From the NCBI GenBank assembly GCA_029378245.1, contig JARKIF010000073.1:98843-162842 (forward strand): a stretch of 64,000 nucleotides of DNA, in the 5' to 3' direction. Position numbers and translations under genes: made by a program. The notes beneath the pieces are model-generated. The model saw only the letters and a list, made by a program, of their open reading frames with translations, did not search any database and had not been told where the DNA came from. This DNA comes from Roridomyces roridus (taxonomy: Eukaryota; Basidiomycota; Agaricomycetes; Agaricales; Mycenaceae). How positions within the stretch are numbered: the first letter of the stretch is position 1; every line of letters begins with the position of its first letter. Shown piece by piece: positions 22,888 to 33,205 of this stretch.

Positions 22888-23970
22888 ATGCCGCTGAAGC
22901 CCATCCCAATGACGCAGTTTGCGACATTGGTGGCCCATTCGTCCACCCTCAGCTCGGAGTCGGGCCCTCTTCGAGCGGTGGTCATGGGGCATGCGAGGCG
23001 AACATATCCTTTCAGATATCACCGCCGTCTCGCTGCCCGAGACAACATAGCATTGACAGGCATCCCTCCATCCACTGACACTGCATCTCCATTGCAGTCC
23101 ATCTCCCTGCCTTTCTTCTCACCGGACCCTACAACCTCTGCTCCGCCTCCGCCGCCTCCTCCTCCTTTGACTACGTCCAGTAGCGCACCACCACCACCAC
23201 CACCTGGAACCACTATCCTTGATTCTTTCCCGCCGATAAAGGCCAGCTCTGCGCCCCCACCACCCCCTCCGCCTAGTCACTCTAGCTCTCCTTCTCCGTC
23301 GCCCTCGAGTTTTGCGCCCGTGTCGTCGTCGTCACGATTCAGCCAGAGTCGGGTGTCGGCCTCGAGTAGCACGGACGTCGGTACTAGTGGGAATACCGTC
23401 CTTTTCGTCCCGTCCGTTGCCTTGTCGTCCACAATCCCTTCTTCGACATCTCCTCCGACCGTACAGGGACCAGTCGATCCGTCCACCCACGTACCTGTGA
23501 TCGTAGTCGGCACGATTGTCCCCATATTCCTCCTGCTGCTCCTCGGGAGCATTCTCATCACGCTTTATCGCAGGCGCCGCCGTGGTGGGCCGGAAACGGA
23601 CAACACGTTCGCGATCACGCAATGCAGGCGTCAGCACCGCCGGGATGGAGTCGGCCCATCTGTCCCCACGGCAGACGCTGCCCCGACTACACCCATCTTC
23701 CTTCTACCCCCGGCGCAGGAGCCCACTCTTTCTCCCAGGCGCCTCCACGATCCAGAAAAAGCGCAGCTAACTACGAGGGATGTAGATGAGGAGTGTCCCG
23801 TGACCGCCGGAATCACGCCGACCGAGGTACAAACTGGGACGATGGGTGAGACCCGCGTACGCACAGTGTCCCGGGCACCCACCTTCCGATCGTTGGCTTC
23901 CTTGGCCGAGCCGCTCCCCGAGTACTCCGAGCACCCGCTGCCGCAGATACCCGTTTTACCCGCTGTTTGA
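22888..23970 (+). CDS. proline-rich single-pass membrane protein (360 aa)
   Basis: The ATG-initiated frame begins MPLKPIPMTQF, but an intron-like segment ends just upstream, so the true N-terminus may lie in an earlier exon or another frame. Residues 86-130 have three poly-Pro runs alternating with Ser/Thr. A Ser-rich stretch follows to about 165, then one hydrophobic helix at about 202-227 (VPVIVVGTIVPIFLLLLLGS) with a stop-transfer cluster YRRRRR, then a basic, Pro-rich tail of about 130 residues. An O-glycosylated Pro/Ser ectodomain, one helix and a cytoplasmic tail is the layout of fungal cell-wall stress sensors, but no WSC or other extracellular domain is visible. Confidence 0.6.
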   Translation: MPLKPIPMTQFATLVAHSSTLSSESGPLRAVVMGHARRTYPFRYHRRLAARDNIALTGIPPSTDTASPLQSISLPFFSPDPTTSAPPPPPPPPLTTSSSAPPPPPPGTTILDSFPPIKASSAPPPPPPPSHSSSPSPSPSSFAPVSSSSRFSQSRVSASSSTDVGTSGNTVLFVPSVALSSTIPSSTSPPTVQGPVDPSTHVPVIVVGTIVPIFLLLLLGSILITLYRRRRRGGPETDNTFAITQCRRQHRRDGVGPSVPTADAAPTTPIFLLPPAQEPTLSPRRLHDPEKAQLTTRDVDEECPVTAGITPTEVQTGTMGETRVRTVSRAPTFRSLASLAEPLPEYSEHPLPQIPVLPAV

Positions 23971-24203
23971 TTTTTCATGTAAGTAGGACCCTTGGCGCTG
24001 TACATATGCTCCGAGTTCCCGTCGAATCAATCCAATTATACCGCTCCTCGGCAGTTGAAAGTTTCGAAGCACCGTTGGCCTGGGATCAAGCTCACCCACG
24101 TCACTCCACAGTGATCTCATCGGCAACGCATAGGCGTCATGCCTTGTTCGAGCCCTCCTATATATTCTTTGCTCACTCGCGCTACCAAGCTTCTCCACAT
24201 ACC

Positions 24204-25463
24204 ATGACTTCCACGAACAATACCAACAGCAGCGGGATCGGCAGCAAAGTCAAGTAAGTGATCTTTTTGTTCTTGTGCTTGAATTCCCTCAACTTGCATT
24301 CACAGAGGCGGCGCAAAAGTAGCACACGGTGTAGGCGACCTCGTCGTCGGCGAGACACGGGGTGCGCTCGGCAGCGTGGAGAAACGGGACTCGAGCGCCC
24401 ATGATGAGATTGCGAATCGGGGGCGGAGGGAGATCGAGGAGGGGATAGCGATGATCAAGGGCAAGACGGTTGATTCTACGGCGGCGACTGCGCAGTCCAC
24501 AGGAGCTGGTGAGCACGGCTGTATATTCCTCCTTGCATGTTTTGATCATGTCAGGACGGGGCGGCGGAATCAATACACATGGTGCCACTCACGCGGCGGG
24601 GTTCGCTGCGCCCCCGGGGAGCGAGTACGAACAGAGTGCGTCTTGTCAAGATTCTCTTCAATGTGATACTGAGATGGTCCACTTAAGATTCCACAAACAA
24701 CGCAAACACTTATGGTGCAGGGAATGACGGTGCGGATGGTTTCCTCCTTCAATTCCAACTTACTCACCGTTCGAACAGGCTGGGGATCGGGGATAAACAG
24801 CGCCAACCCCTCCGCGACTACCAACCCCACCGGATTCTCTGCGCCACCGGGCCAGGAATACGCACAAAGTCGGTCTTCCTCCTCTTTCTCCCCCAATATC
24901 TTCGAACTAATGTATCCCTCAAGATTCCACCACAAATCGAGGAGCGCCCACGGATCTGCGACAGGTTCCAGAGCACGACGCTGCAACTGCCAACCCTACT
25001 GGGCTCCCTGGCCCTCCCCAGGCGCATGAGTACGCACAAGGTCGGTTCTCCCTCCTCTCCGAGCTTCTCCGAATTAATATTAATCTGCTTCTTAAGATTC
25101 CACCACACATCGAGGAGCGCCGACAGACGCTCACAGCGGTACAACCGCCAACCCTACCGGGATCCCTGCTCCTCCTCGGGTACACGATTACGCACAAGGT
25201 CGGTTCTTTCTTTCTCTCAAGCTCCCCGGAATTAATGTATTCCCGAAGATTCCACCGCAAATCAAGGAGCGCCGACGGATCTGGGACGCGGTCCCAATGC
25301 TTACAGCGGTCACGGTGGTGGAAACGCTGATGTTGAATATCCTACGTCTGGAGGGCCGCCGCCGGATTATGGCACAAGCACGGGGATGGGGAATACTCAC
25401 CCGACGCAGCTTGGGACGAGGCCGGTTGGAGGGCGGGAGTTTGAGGGGCGGAGTGTGCAGTGA
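24204..25463 (+). CDS. glycine/asparagine-rich protein built from tandemly duplicated exons (299 aa)
   Basis: Eight exons join in phase: 24204-24253, 24306-24508, 24555-24635, 24688-24729, 24779-24868, 24924-25040, 25097-25198, 25249-25463. The N-terminus (GGAKVAHGVGDLVVGETRGA; IANRGRREIEEGIAMIKG) resembles in layout the small CsbD-like stress proteins common in basidiomycetes; this is a weak assignment. From exon 3 on the product is a series of modules of type STTNRGAPTD ... ANPTGxPxPP ... EYAQ, each on its own exon with the same phase-1 boundary and similar introns. No signal peptide or membrane segment. A TATA-like TATATATTC lies about 40 bp upstream. A shortened paralogue is at 20229. Confidence 0.75.
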
Positions 25464-25621
25464 GTGCTTCCGAGTAAAACTGCGGATGTTTTACATACAA
25501 TAACTGTATTCATAACTCTTGTACAATAAGCTGGCATCCTTGACCCACCCTGCGACGAGGTGTTGAAGAAAAGGGAAAAAAGGAAAATAGAAAACTAAAT
25601 AAAAAACATCACGGCAGCCAG
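25464..25621. other. spacer with A-rich tract
   Basis: Contains the poly(A) stretches (about 25568-25606) that act as T-run terminators for the - strand tRNA-like unit that follows. Confidence 0.4.
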
Positions 25622-25718
25622 ACTTGGTCCCGGAGACGAACCAGGGCCTCCGCGACAAAGCTCCGGGACAGTAGCCGGAATTCCAATGTTCGCGGACGCA
25701 CTCCAAGTGCTACCAAGT
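25622..25718 (-). tRNA. tRNA-like unit with 7-bp middle stem
   Basis: 5' ACTTGGT with 3' ACCAAGT, perfect 7 bp. D-arm GCAC-TTGGA-GTGC. Middle stem TCCGCGA/TCGCGGA is 7 perfect pairs around a loop of about 34 nt. T-arm CCTGG-TTCGTCT-CCGGG. A T6 run lies about 16 nt downstream. All four helices of a cloverleaf are present; the large anticodon-position loop would have to contain an intron if this is a tRNA gene. Confidence 0.6.
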
Positions 25719-25978
25719 GTAATTTCGCAGGCATATCCCCCGCAATGGGCCAAACTCACGAGCGATTAGCTTCTAGTTTGTCGAGACTCGAGAGAGGATG
25801 ATGCAAAAAGACCTCTAATGAACGGCAACAGCCACCCGTCCCGAATCGAACGGACTCATCTTCTGCGCGTGGAAATTGACTGGATGGTGTTCTCTTCTCT
25901 TGAGTTCTCGTTCAGGTACCTGTAACATGCCAATGAAATGGGGAAAAAAAAAACCCCTTTCTTGGAGAAGCACTAATC

Positions 25979-26070
25979 ACTCGGTCCCCGAATCGAACGG
26001 GGCCATCCGCATCCTGATACATGTAGCGGACGAACCACTGGGGACGGACGCACTGCAAGTGCTACCGAGT
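25979..26070 (-). tRNA. tRNA-like unit (ACTCGGT acceptor)
   Basis: 5' ACTCGGT with 3' ACCGAGT, perfect 7 bp. D-arm CAC-TTGCA-GTG. Middle stem TCCGT/GCGGA (5 pairs, one wobble), loop about 33 nt, variable region 3 nt. T-arm CCCCG-TTCGATT-CGGGG perfect. A T10 run lies about 25 nt downstream. A lone T-arm remnant lies just beyond at about 25840. Confidence 0.6.
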
Positions 26071-26284
26071 GTCAAGTGTCATTCGAAAGTTCGCAGACCA
26101 TAGATGGCTGAAGGGGGGCGTCAGCTTGAAGGAGTATCCGAGTCGAACTCTCTGGGAAAGTCGCCGTGGAATGCTCAAGATTCAACCATTAGGAATTGCC
26201 TCTCAGAGGCGCAAGGGAGCTCAAATGGGAAATCACAAGGTCACAAGAAAAACAAGAAAAACATCCATGAAGCAGCACTGCAGT
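26071..26284 (-). repeat. repeat unit with T-arm remnant, paired with 34125-34294
   Basis: The stretch ending with the shared sequence GCGCAAGGGAGCTC (about 26208) recurs at about 34155-34250 as GTCGCAAGGGAGCTCG. It holds a T-arm-like GAGTTCGACTCGG (- strand, about 26138-26150). It looks like an old tandem copy of a tRNA-like unit plus flank. Confidence 0.4.
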
Positions 26285-26380
26285 ACTCGGTCCCCGAATC
26301 GAACAGGGCATTCCGCAGCCTACTTGACTCCTTCAAGATCCACGGACTAATCAAGGCGGACGCACCAAGTGCTACCGAGT
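26285..26380 (-). tRNA. tRNA-like unit (ACTCGGT acceptor)
   Basis: 5' ACTCGGT with 3' ACCGAGT, perfect. Reduced D-arm GCAC-TTG-GTGC. Middle stem TCCGC/GCGGA perfect, loop about 39 nt. T-arm CCCTG-TTCGATT-CGGGG. T5 runs follow at about 24 nt. Confidence 0.6.
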
Positions 26381-26474
26381 TCTTTTCTCTCCCCCAATCC
26401 TTCAACGGGACATTAACTTGAACCGGAATCGGGGCTGCAATAAATGGAAAAATGGTTCACAACGTGTGCGCATC

Positions 26475-26490
26475 ACTCGGTCCCCGAATC
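26475..26490 (-). pseudogene. 3' end of a tRNA-like unit split by the copia element
   Basis: ACTCGGTCCCCGAATC on the + strand is the 3' acceptor strand and half of the T-arm of a unit. The remainder lies at 34053-34124, after the retrotransposon. A T5 run still follows on the - strand at about 26449. Confidence 0.7.
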
Positions 26491-26749
26491 TGTTGTAGGA
26501 GACCCGGCTCCTCGGACAACGTGACCGTGTTCGAGTCCTAATCCAACTGCCTGAACATTCAACCTTTATTTTCTTATGTTTCATATTGCTAAAACCATGT
26601 GGACAAATCTCCAACAGCACATGGAAACTGCTGGCTGACTCAGTCTGAGCACATGCACTTTTTACTTGCCTTACCAATCCTAGATACGCAGCCTGTATAA
26701 ATACCAGCCCTGCTTGTTGAATACAGTATCTGTTCTTCCTCTCACAAAA
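26491..26749 (+). repeat. copia 5' LTR
   Basis: Starts TGTTGTAGGAGACCCGG and ends CTCTCACAAAA; a TATA box CTGTATAAATACC lies at about 26691-26703. It is followed by GGTTATGGGCCCCG, the likely primer-binding site. The only difference from the 3' LTR that I can see is GCACATGCAC versus GCACATGTAC. Confidence 0.9.
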
Positions 26750-26922
26750 GGTTATGGGCCCCGAAGCCTTCTAAACCAGAGAACAGATAAAACCACTCTC
26801 ATCTTGCGCTCTCACTCTCATCCTCACACTCTACACACCGGCACACTCACACCACACACCCTCACACCTTACATCGACACTTCATCGATACACCCTTACG
26901 ATCATACATCCCAGTCAATCCA

Positions 26923-29900
26923 ATGGCTTCCCAAATGATCACCTTACCAACGTTGTTGGGCTCGGAAAAGCTCCAAGGCAACAAGTCGAACTACCCAACG
27001 TTCAAAGTACTTATCGAAGAGCATGCTGCAAGCAAGGGCTTGGCAGGCTATCTCGGTGGTACCATCACAAAACCGGCACTCATCACCCTTCCCACCGGCA
27101 CTGCGCCCCCCGATCCAACTCCCATCTTCTCGACTGCACCGTCGCGCGACGAGTTCATTTATCGCGACAGAGTCTTGCGGTCGTTGATTGTTACCAACAT
27201 CATTGACCCCATTGGTCTTGGGGTCAAGCGCGACGGAACCGCGAAGGAATGCTGGGATTCTGTCGTGAATGCGTGTGCCAAGAAGAGTGATGCCGCTCTA
27301 TCGTTGGCACAGAGTGAACTCCAATCCATCAAGTTCACCGGTACTTCACGCGCGGATCTCGATTTGCTCCTCAGTGAAATTCGCAGCAAGGCCCACGCTG
27401 TTCGAATGATGGGCGGAACGGTAGACGATAAGGAGCAGAAGAATATACTCATTCGTGCACTTCCTGCGGACCCACGATGGTTGGGTCTCCAAGGAGCATT
27501 ATTTGCTGCCACCGATCTTGAGGATGCGTTCGCCCTGATCAAAACCGTCGCCATCAGCACCAAGATGCCTGAGAATACCACCATCACCGTCGATCCCACC
27601 GCGCTCAACACGTCATTCCCGAAACGTCGTTGCACCAACCCCGGCTGCAAGGCAGTTAACAAAACAAGCCATACGATCGAAAATTGTTATTGGCCGGGAG
27701 GGGGCAAGGAAGGTCAATTCCCGCCGAATTTTGGCCGTAACAAGCCTCGTGCGAACCAAGTGACTGCGACGAACGAACAGCCTACCATCCTCCACCGTGT
27801 TTTGATGGCTCGGATGATCGATCCGGGGTCGGAGAGCTCTGCCGAGCGTTTTGGTGCAAGGAAATATCCTCACCCCACTGTCGAGGAAGTGGAGGACAAG
27901 GATCCGATGCTTCCCAAAGTCACACTTCCATCGATTCCCAAGGCTGTACCTGAGCATTTCAATGAAGCCGTCAATGTCAACTCCCGTGCGAGGAAGTACC
28001 CTCGTCCAACTGTTGAGGAGGTTGAAGACGACGATCCGATGCTTCCCAAATCGATACCCACCTCGCCACAGATCATATCTGACAACTTCACCGAATACAT
28101 GCTGGACAATCCGTCGAGCGCCTTTGTCAGTCGCACGTTCGAAGATTACGTGCCTGCTGTAATCCTCACTCTCATCGACTCCGGCGCTAGTGATCACTTC
28201 TTCTGCAATCGCGATGACTTTACTACTTACGAAGCCATTGCTGTGCGCACCGGCCAGTCAGCACTCGCGTCCGAGGGCGATTTTTCTATCGTTGGGCAGG
28301 GCAGTGTCACCAAAGTTTTCAAGATTAACGGGAAACTCGTTCGTCTCGCCTTCAAAAATGCCCTTCACGCCCCTTCCCTTTCCGCCAACTTGATTTCGGT
28401 CAGCCAGCTTGATAAAGCAGGCTGCTACTCGACTTTTGGTGGTGGAGCTGTAAACATACGCGACGGAGAAGAGGGCGGAACAATCTTGAGTGGCCGTGGC
28501 TCCTCTGGGATGTACGTGGTTGAGGCCGAGGAAATATACGCCAACATCTCGACAGCCAACCCAACAAACCTAGCAACTTGGCATCGCCGGATGGCGCACG
28601 GGAGCATAGAAACCATCAAAGACATGCATTCCAAGTCGTTGGTTGGGGGTCTTGATATTACTGACCAAAAGATCGACGGCAAGTGCATCAGTTGTCGTGC
28701 GGGACGCCAGCATGCACGCGCGTACGATGGACGCACCGACCCGAACGTTCCACCGCTCCATCTCGTCGCATTTGACTTATGGGGTCCCGCCCGTGTCGCA
28801 TCTCCGGGTGGAAATCTCTACCTGATGGTCATGGTCGACAGCGGTACTTCTCACAAACACACGGCGTACCTGAAGGATAAGAGCGATGATTCCACCATAT
28901 CCGCATTCGAGGAGTATCGCGTGATGGCTGAGAGACAAACGGGAAAGCCAGTCAAACGAGTACGCACTGACAAAGCATTTGGATCCCACAAATGGAAGGA
29001 GTACTTCAAGCGGCATGGAATCATCCACGAGGACACCACTCCGTACTCTTCGGCTGAGAATGGTCTTGCCGAGCGAGCGATTCAAACCATAACCGAGGAC
29101 ATTCGTACCCTCCTTGCCGGCTCAGGACTCCCAGAACGCTATTGGGCTGCTGCCGGCGCGTGCTCCACCTACACACGCAACCGCATGCCTTCTCGGCGCC
29201 ATCCCGGTAAAATTCCTCAGGAGGCTTTCGATGGGCAGCGTCAGGATCTTTCCCACATGCGCGTGTTCGGGTGCCAATGCAGCGCCAAGGAGAATGTGGT
29301 GAATGGTCATCGAGTCGACGGCAGCAGCAAGCTGGCAACTCGATCAGTTCCTGCCACATTTATTGGCTACGGCACAGGAGCGGGTAATTATATCCTAATG
29401 GACGAGAATGGACGTCAGTTTGAGAGCCGGAACGTGGATTTCGATGAGGGGATGCCTCACCGTACGACAGACCTGGGGGAGCGACTCTGGATGGACAATC
29501 AAGCAGAAGCCGACTTCCTTCCAACCCAGTCTAAACCCGACGACGACGACAAATCGGTCCAGGATCAGGAGTCGACCTCCACCGGAGAACAGTCGTCAAA
29601 CCCACCATCCTCGCCTCATGACTCCGATGCCCCACGTCCCAAAGCTGCGAAGGATATCAGCAGCACCATTACCGAGGAAAACATCATTCATGGCTCTCGC
29701 ACCCGCAGTGGCAAGGTTGCATTGATGGCCGTGAACGATCCAATCCAGCGCTTGAACGTCGAGCTTGACGACGCTATTGCGTTAATGTCGTACAATCCAG
29801 ACCGGCTTTACGCACCAAAAACGCACGCCGAAGCCATGAGGCTTGATGCTCCGCGGTGGACGGCCGCAATGGATGTCGAGATGGCGCTCCACGACAAGAA

Positions 29901-30972
29901 AGAAACGTGGGAGCTTCAGAAGCCTCCGCCGGGTGCGAATGTCATGGCGTCCAAGTGGGTTTACGATGTCAAGAAGGACGGCCAAGGAAATTGGTTGCGG
30001 GACAAGGCGCGCCTCGTAGGAAAAGGCTTCACGCAGGTGTACGGCGTTGACTATGAAGAGACTTGGGCTGCTGTTGCACGCATGGAGTCAATTCGAATGA
30101 CAGCAGCGATTGCAGCTCACCACAATCTTCACCTCTGGCAAATCGATTTTGAAGCGGCGTATCTCAACAGCGAGACCAAGGAAGAGATATACATGGCTCA
30201 GCCGCGTGGATACGAAGTGCCGGGAAAAGAGGACTGGGCGTGCCGCTTGAAGAAGACAATATACGGGACTATGCAAGGCGGTCGTGATTGGGCTGCAACA
30301 TTGGGGGAGACGTACAGCAACCTTGGATACGTTGCTTCCAAGGCCGACCCTTGCGTTCGTGTCAAGATCTCCGATGACGGCGGATATACACTCACCGACA
30401 CATACACGGATGATGTATGGGGTGCTTCTTCGACCGTCGAGGAGGGGGAGAAACGCAAAGCGGAGTTAGCGGAAGCCTGGGATCTCAAGGACGTTGGCAA
30501 CACTCACTGTCTTCTCGGGATGCGCGTGGACCAAGACTTGAAGGCGGGCACTGTGACCCTTTCTCAGCGGGCATACTTTGAGAAGATGCTTGCGGATTTC
30601 ACTGGTCTTGAGAACACCAAGCTTCGATCCACGCCGTTGCCTGTGGGGATTGTCCTCGACGCGTCTATGTCGCCCACCACGGCCGAAGATTGTGCACAGA
30701 TGGTGGGGAAGCCATACCGACAGATCGTGGGATCTTTGATGTGGGGCCAGCTCGCAACTCGGCCCGACCTGTCATATGCCGTGGGCCTCTTCTCACGGTT
30801 TCAAACCAATCCCGGAACAAGATGTGCCTCCGCTTCGCTCCGGCAACGGGAGCTTTTCACCACCGTTAAATTTGATTTTATGCTGCACTCTCTAAGTACC
30901 CGCATCAACAGATTCAACACTACAGTCAGTGCAACCATGAGGATTTGGACTTGGCGACACAATTCGACATAA
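26923..30972 (+). CDS. copia Gag-Pol polyprotein, C-terminus replaced by insertion
   Basis: The 1349-codon frame starts MASQMITLPTLLGSEKLQ, about 170 bp after the LTR. Order: Gag with a zinc-knuckle-like CTNPGC ... HTIENC (about residue 236), two copies of an ARKYPxPTVEEVED segment, aspartic protease LIDSGASDHFF (about 418), integrase zinc module (WHRRMAH ... CISCRAG, about 552) and DDE core (FDLWGP, RTDKAFGS, NGLAERA), then reverse transcriptase with YTDD (about 1160). True element sequence ends at about 30818 (RFQTNPG); the last 50 codons come from the inserted DNA, and RNase H is stranded at 33206. The cut protein lacks the RNase H needed for complete reverse transcription. Confidence 0.9.
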   Translation: MASQMITLPTLLGSEKLQGNKSNYPTFKVLIEEHAASKGLAGYLGGTITKPALITLPTGTAPPDPTPIFSTAPSRDEFIYRDRVLRSLIVTNIIDPIGLGVKRDGTAKECWDSVVNACAKKSDAALSLAQSELQSIKFTGTSRADLDLLLSEIRSKAHAVRMMGGTVDDKEQKNILIRALPADPRWLGLQGALFAATDLEDAFALIKTVAISTKMPENTTITVDPTALNTSFPKRRCTNPGCKAVNKTSHTIENCYWPGGGKEGQFPPNFGRNKPRANQVTATNEQPTILHRVLMARMIDPGSESSAERFGARKYPHPTVEEVEDKDPMLPKVTLPSIPKAVPEHFNEAVNVNSRARKYPRPTVEEVEDDDPMLPKSIPTSPQIISDNFTEYMLDNPSSAFVSRTFEDYVPAVILTLIDSGASDHFFCNRDDFTTYEAIAVRTGQSALASEGDFSIVGQGSVTKVFKINGKLVRLAFKNALHAPSLSANLISVSQLDKAGCYSTFGGGAVNIRDGEEGGTILSGRGSSGMYVVEAEEIYANISTANPTNLATWHRRMAHGSIETIKDMHSKSLVGGLDITDQKIDGKCISCRAGRQHARAYDGRTDPNVPPLHLVAFDLWGPARVASPGGNLYLMVMVDSGTSHKHTAYLKDKSDDSTISAFEEYRVMAERQTGKPVKRVRTDKAFGSHKWKEYFKRHGIIHEDTTPYSSAENGLAERAIQTITEDIRTLLAGSGLPERYWAAAGACSTYTRNRMPSRRHPGKIPQEAFDGQRQDLSHMRVFGCQCSAKENVVNGHRVDGSSKLATRSVPATFIGYGTGAGNYILMDENGRQFESRNVDFDEGMPHRTTDLGERLWMDNQAEADFLPTQSKPDDDDKSVQDQESTSTGEQSSNPPSSPHDSDAPRPKAAKDISSTITEENIIHGSRTRSGKVALMAVNDPIQRLNVELDDAIALMSYNPDRLYAPKTHAEAMRLDAPRWTAAMDVEMALHDKKETWELQKPPPGANVMASKWVYDVKKDGQGNWLRDKARLVGKGFTQVYGVDYEETWAAVARMESIRMTAAIAAHHNLHLWQIDFEAAYLNSETKEEIYMAQPRGYEVPGKEDWACRLKKTIYGTMQGGRDWAATLGETYSNLGYVASKADPCVRVKISDDGGYTLTDTYTDDVWGASSTVEEGEKRKAELAEAWDLKDVGNTHCLLGMRVDQDLKAGTVTLSQRAYFEKMLADFTGLENTKLRSTPLPVGIVLDASMSPTTAEDCAQMVGKPYRQIVGSLMWGQLATRPDLSYAVGLFSRFQTNPGTRCASASLRQRELFTTVKFDFMLHSLSTRINRFNTTVSATMRIWTWRHNST

Positions 30973-33205
30973 GCTTCATCCACATCGTGGCACGCCTCGT
31001 CGTCACATCGCAATATTCTGATATTCATATCCTCTAGATTCCCTCAGGGTCCCGATCCGGCGGCGTGCATCGCACAGCTGAGCGGGACTGCGTGATACGT
31101 GTCAGTTGGGGGCAGAGAAAGAGTGGGATTGCGTACATGATAGCCTCGAGCTGCTCGTTCGTGCGCAGAGCTCCACTGCAGTGTAGTGGGCGAGATTTTT
31201 GCAGCAACCAGTATTCGGCACATGACGGGTAACACACGGGATGATGTGGGACTATGGCAGGCTGCAGCCAAGAATGAAAGCTCCGTCTTCGACGATCAGT
31301 TGTGGAACGACGGCGATAACCAGCAAGCTCAGGGAAAAAAAAAAGCGGCAGAATCAGCGAGGGAAGCAGCAGCCAGAACGAAGCGGGGGGGAGATAGGGT
31401 TGGCCCAGAAAGATGGCCGGAGTTCCACCTCGCAAGAAGCCAGTGTGGCGTTTGATACGGGATTCCAGATAACTTGAAGTATTGTCAAGGACGGCACAGT
31501 TTGGGCACAGTGGAAGAGTGGGGATGACGGCCAAAGGTCTGGAGGGAGCAGGTTGGGGGAGGAATGAGGGAACGGGCTCCCCACAGTGTGTTTTATATGT
31601 GGGGCCTGGGCTCTGCCGGAGAGACGCGTCAAATCGGCCCAATGCTGTAGCTGTCAAGAAAGCTGTAGAGCTGTCACCGTGCGAGAATGGAAACAAAGGA
31701 TCCAAGAAGGATCTCACAAAGCTGTTAAGAAAGCTGTTAAGAAACCCATTCGACGAGTGAGATGAGCGTAAAGAGAAAGTCCATTTGGGGATAGACTGAC
31801 AGATGTACAAACAAAAAGGAGCCATAATCTTAAAGAACGGATTACGAGAACTTACTTGCTAAGTTCTCGTTCTTTTAAAATTCAGTCAGGCCAGAATCCC
31901 GACAACTTTTTATGGATTCAGACTTTTGATGAGGGTGGCTGTGCTGTTTCCTTTTGCGGCTACAATCAGCAATTTTGACAGCTGCCATCAGTGAGTTTTT
32001 CCTTTCTCTCCAGAGCATTCTATTTCGGCTGAAATGACCTGAGATTTTGCAATCACACTCCTAGTAACTGGACTCGAGTTTTGTTCCCCCAAGGTGAGGT
32101 CTCATTCCAGATATTACATATGATATCTGTGATTTACCTGCCGTTTTCAATCAGCTCATTTCAAGTTAACCAGAGACCCTGGATCTCTGGGATGTAATCA
32201 GACTGAAGAAGGAGGTGTACTATTGCTTAGAACACCCTCCTCAGAAATTACAAAAATTCTTTGCAGCCAAAAGTTTAAAGAACATAAACTCTGTGATGGA
32301 TGTTCATATGCATCAACACTGATTCCCCATGTCCTCAATTGAGATTCCATCCTTTGTGTGAAATATTGGAGTAGATTGAAGATGAATCTCCGTCTGAAAG
32401 TATGCGCAGAGCCCACAATTCTCATCAAAACCCTGGATGCTGGAGCACAGGGGTAATACTTAGGTATAGATCCCCAAGTGACTCCACAGGGCTGCTGGGC
32501 CTGTTGAGTACTTGCCTTTTTCACCACAGTCACACTAAGATGTAGTGAGCTCTGGGTCCTGTTGCCACAGAAGGTTCAAAGGAAGTCAGATGGCCTACTT
32601 AATCTTCTGCTATTAGCTAATGAATGAGGACCAGGGCTTGGCAGTGTAAGGCAAACTGACTGCAAAAATGCACACAAACACTCTTCCTTGAGCTGTCCAG
32701 GCCACCGTGGGGCATTTTCAATCCTCTGCCAGTTGGATATTTGGACAGAGCAAGGAGGGATCAAAGGTTGATCAAAGGTGTCACAATCATCACGTCACTG
32801 CAAACCGGGTTCTCTACACAGCCACACAATCACATTTGCCTTGATTTCAACTTGATTTCTTGTTGATTTCACCCAACACACCGTGTACATTTTCACACAA
32901 GGAAGTTCTCGTCTATGCCGTGCTCTGCAACGGCCCTTACCCCCAAGTAATGCCGAGGGTCCCGGCGTGCATACGTCGCCTCAAGCCGGCGCTGAATGAA
33001 TTGGAAAGGCAGGAATGCTGTTGAACCGTGGCATCGAATCGGACAAAGAGTGGGGCTTACACGGCCTTTGTGGGATGAATTGATGAGAAAGCTGTTGAGA
33101 AAGGGCTTCCTTCAAGGCGGGATGAGGGAGGAGGACAAAAAAGAGAATGCCCAAATGGAGAAGTGCCATCAGTGATGGAGCCATAATCTTAAAGAACGGA
33201 TAATC
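30819..33205. mobile_element. composite insertion inside the copia element (2.4 kb)
   Basis: It interrupts the copia frame between codons for NPG and EHWR. Two homologous flanking parts, 31040-31842 and 32940-33202, share GGAGCCATAATCTTAAAG and other blocks; the second is shorter. Between them, ACGAGAACTT at 31844 and AAGTTCTCGT at 32903 form 10-bp inverted ends of a possible further insertion of about 1.07 kb, with a hairpin just inside the left end. A 263-codon - strand frame (31034-31825) has low-complexity character; its first residues resemble a frame in the second copy. No transposase is seen, and the outer duplication is unclear. Confidence 0.5.

Noticed and set aside
31034..31825. 263-codon - strand frame in the nested insertion
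   Set aside because: Low-complexity Ser/Pro/Phe composition, no transposase motif; part of a repeat that exists in a second, broken copy.
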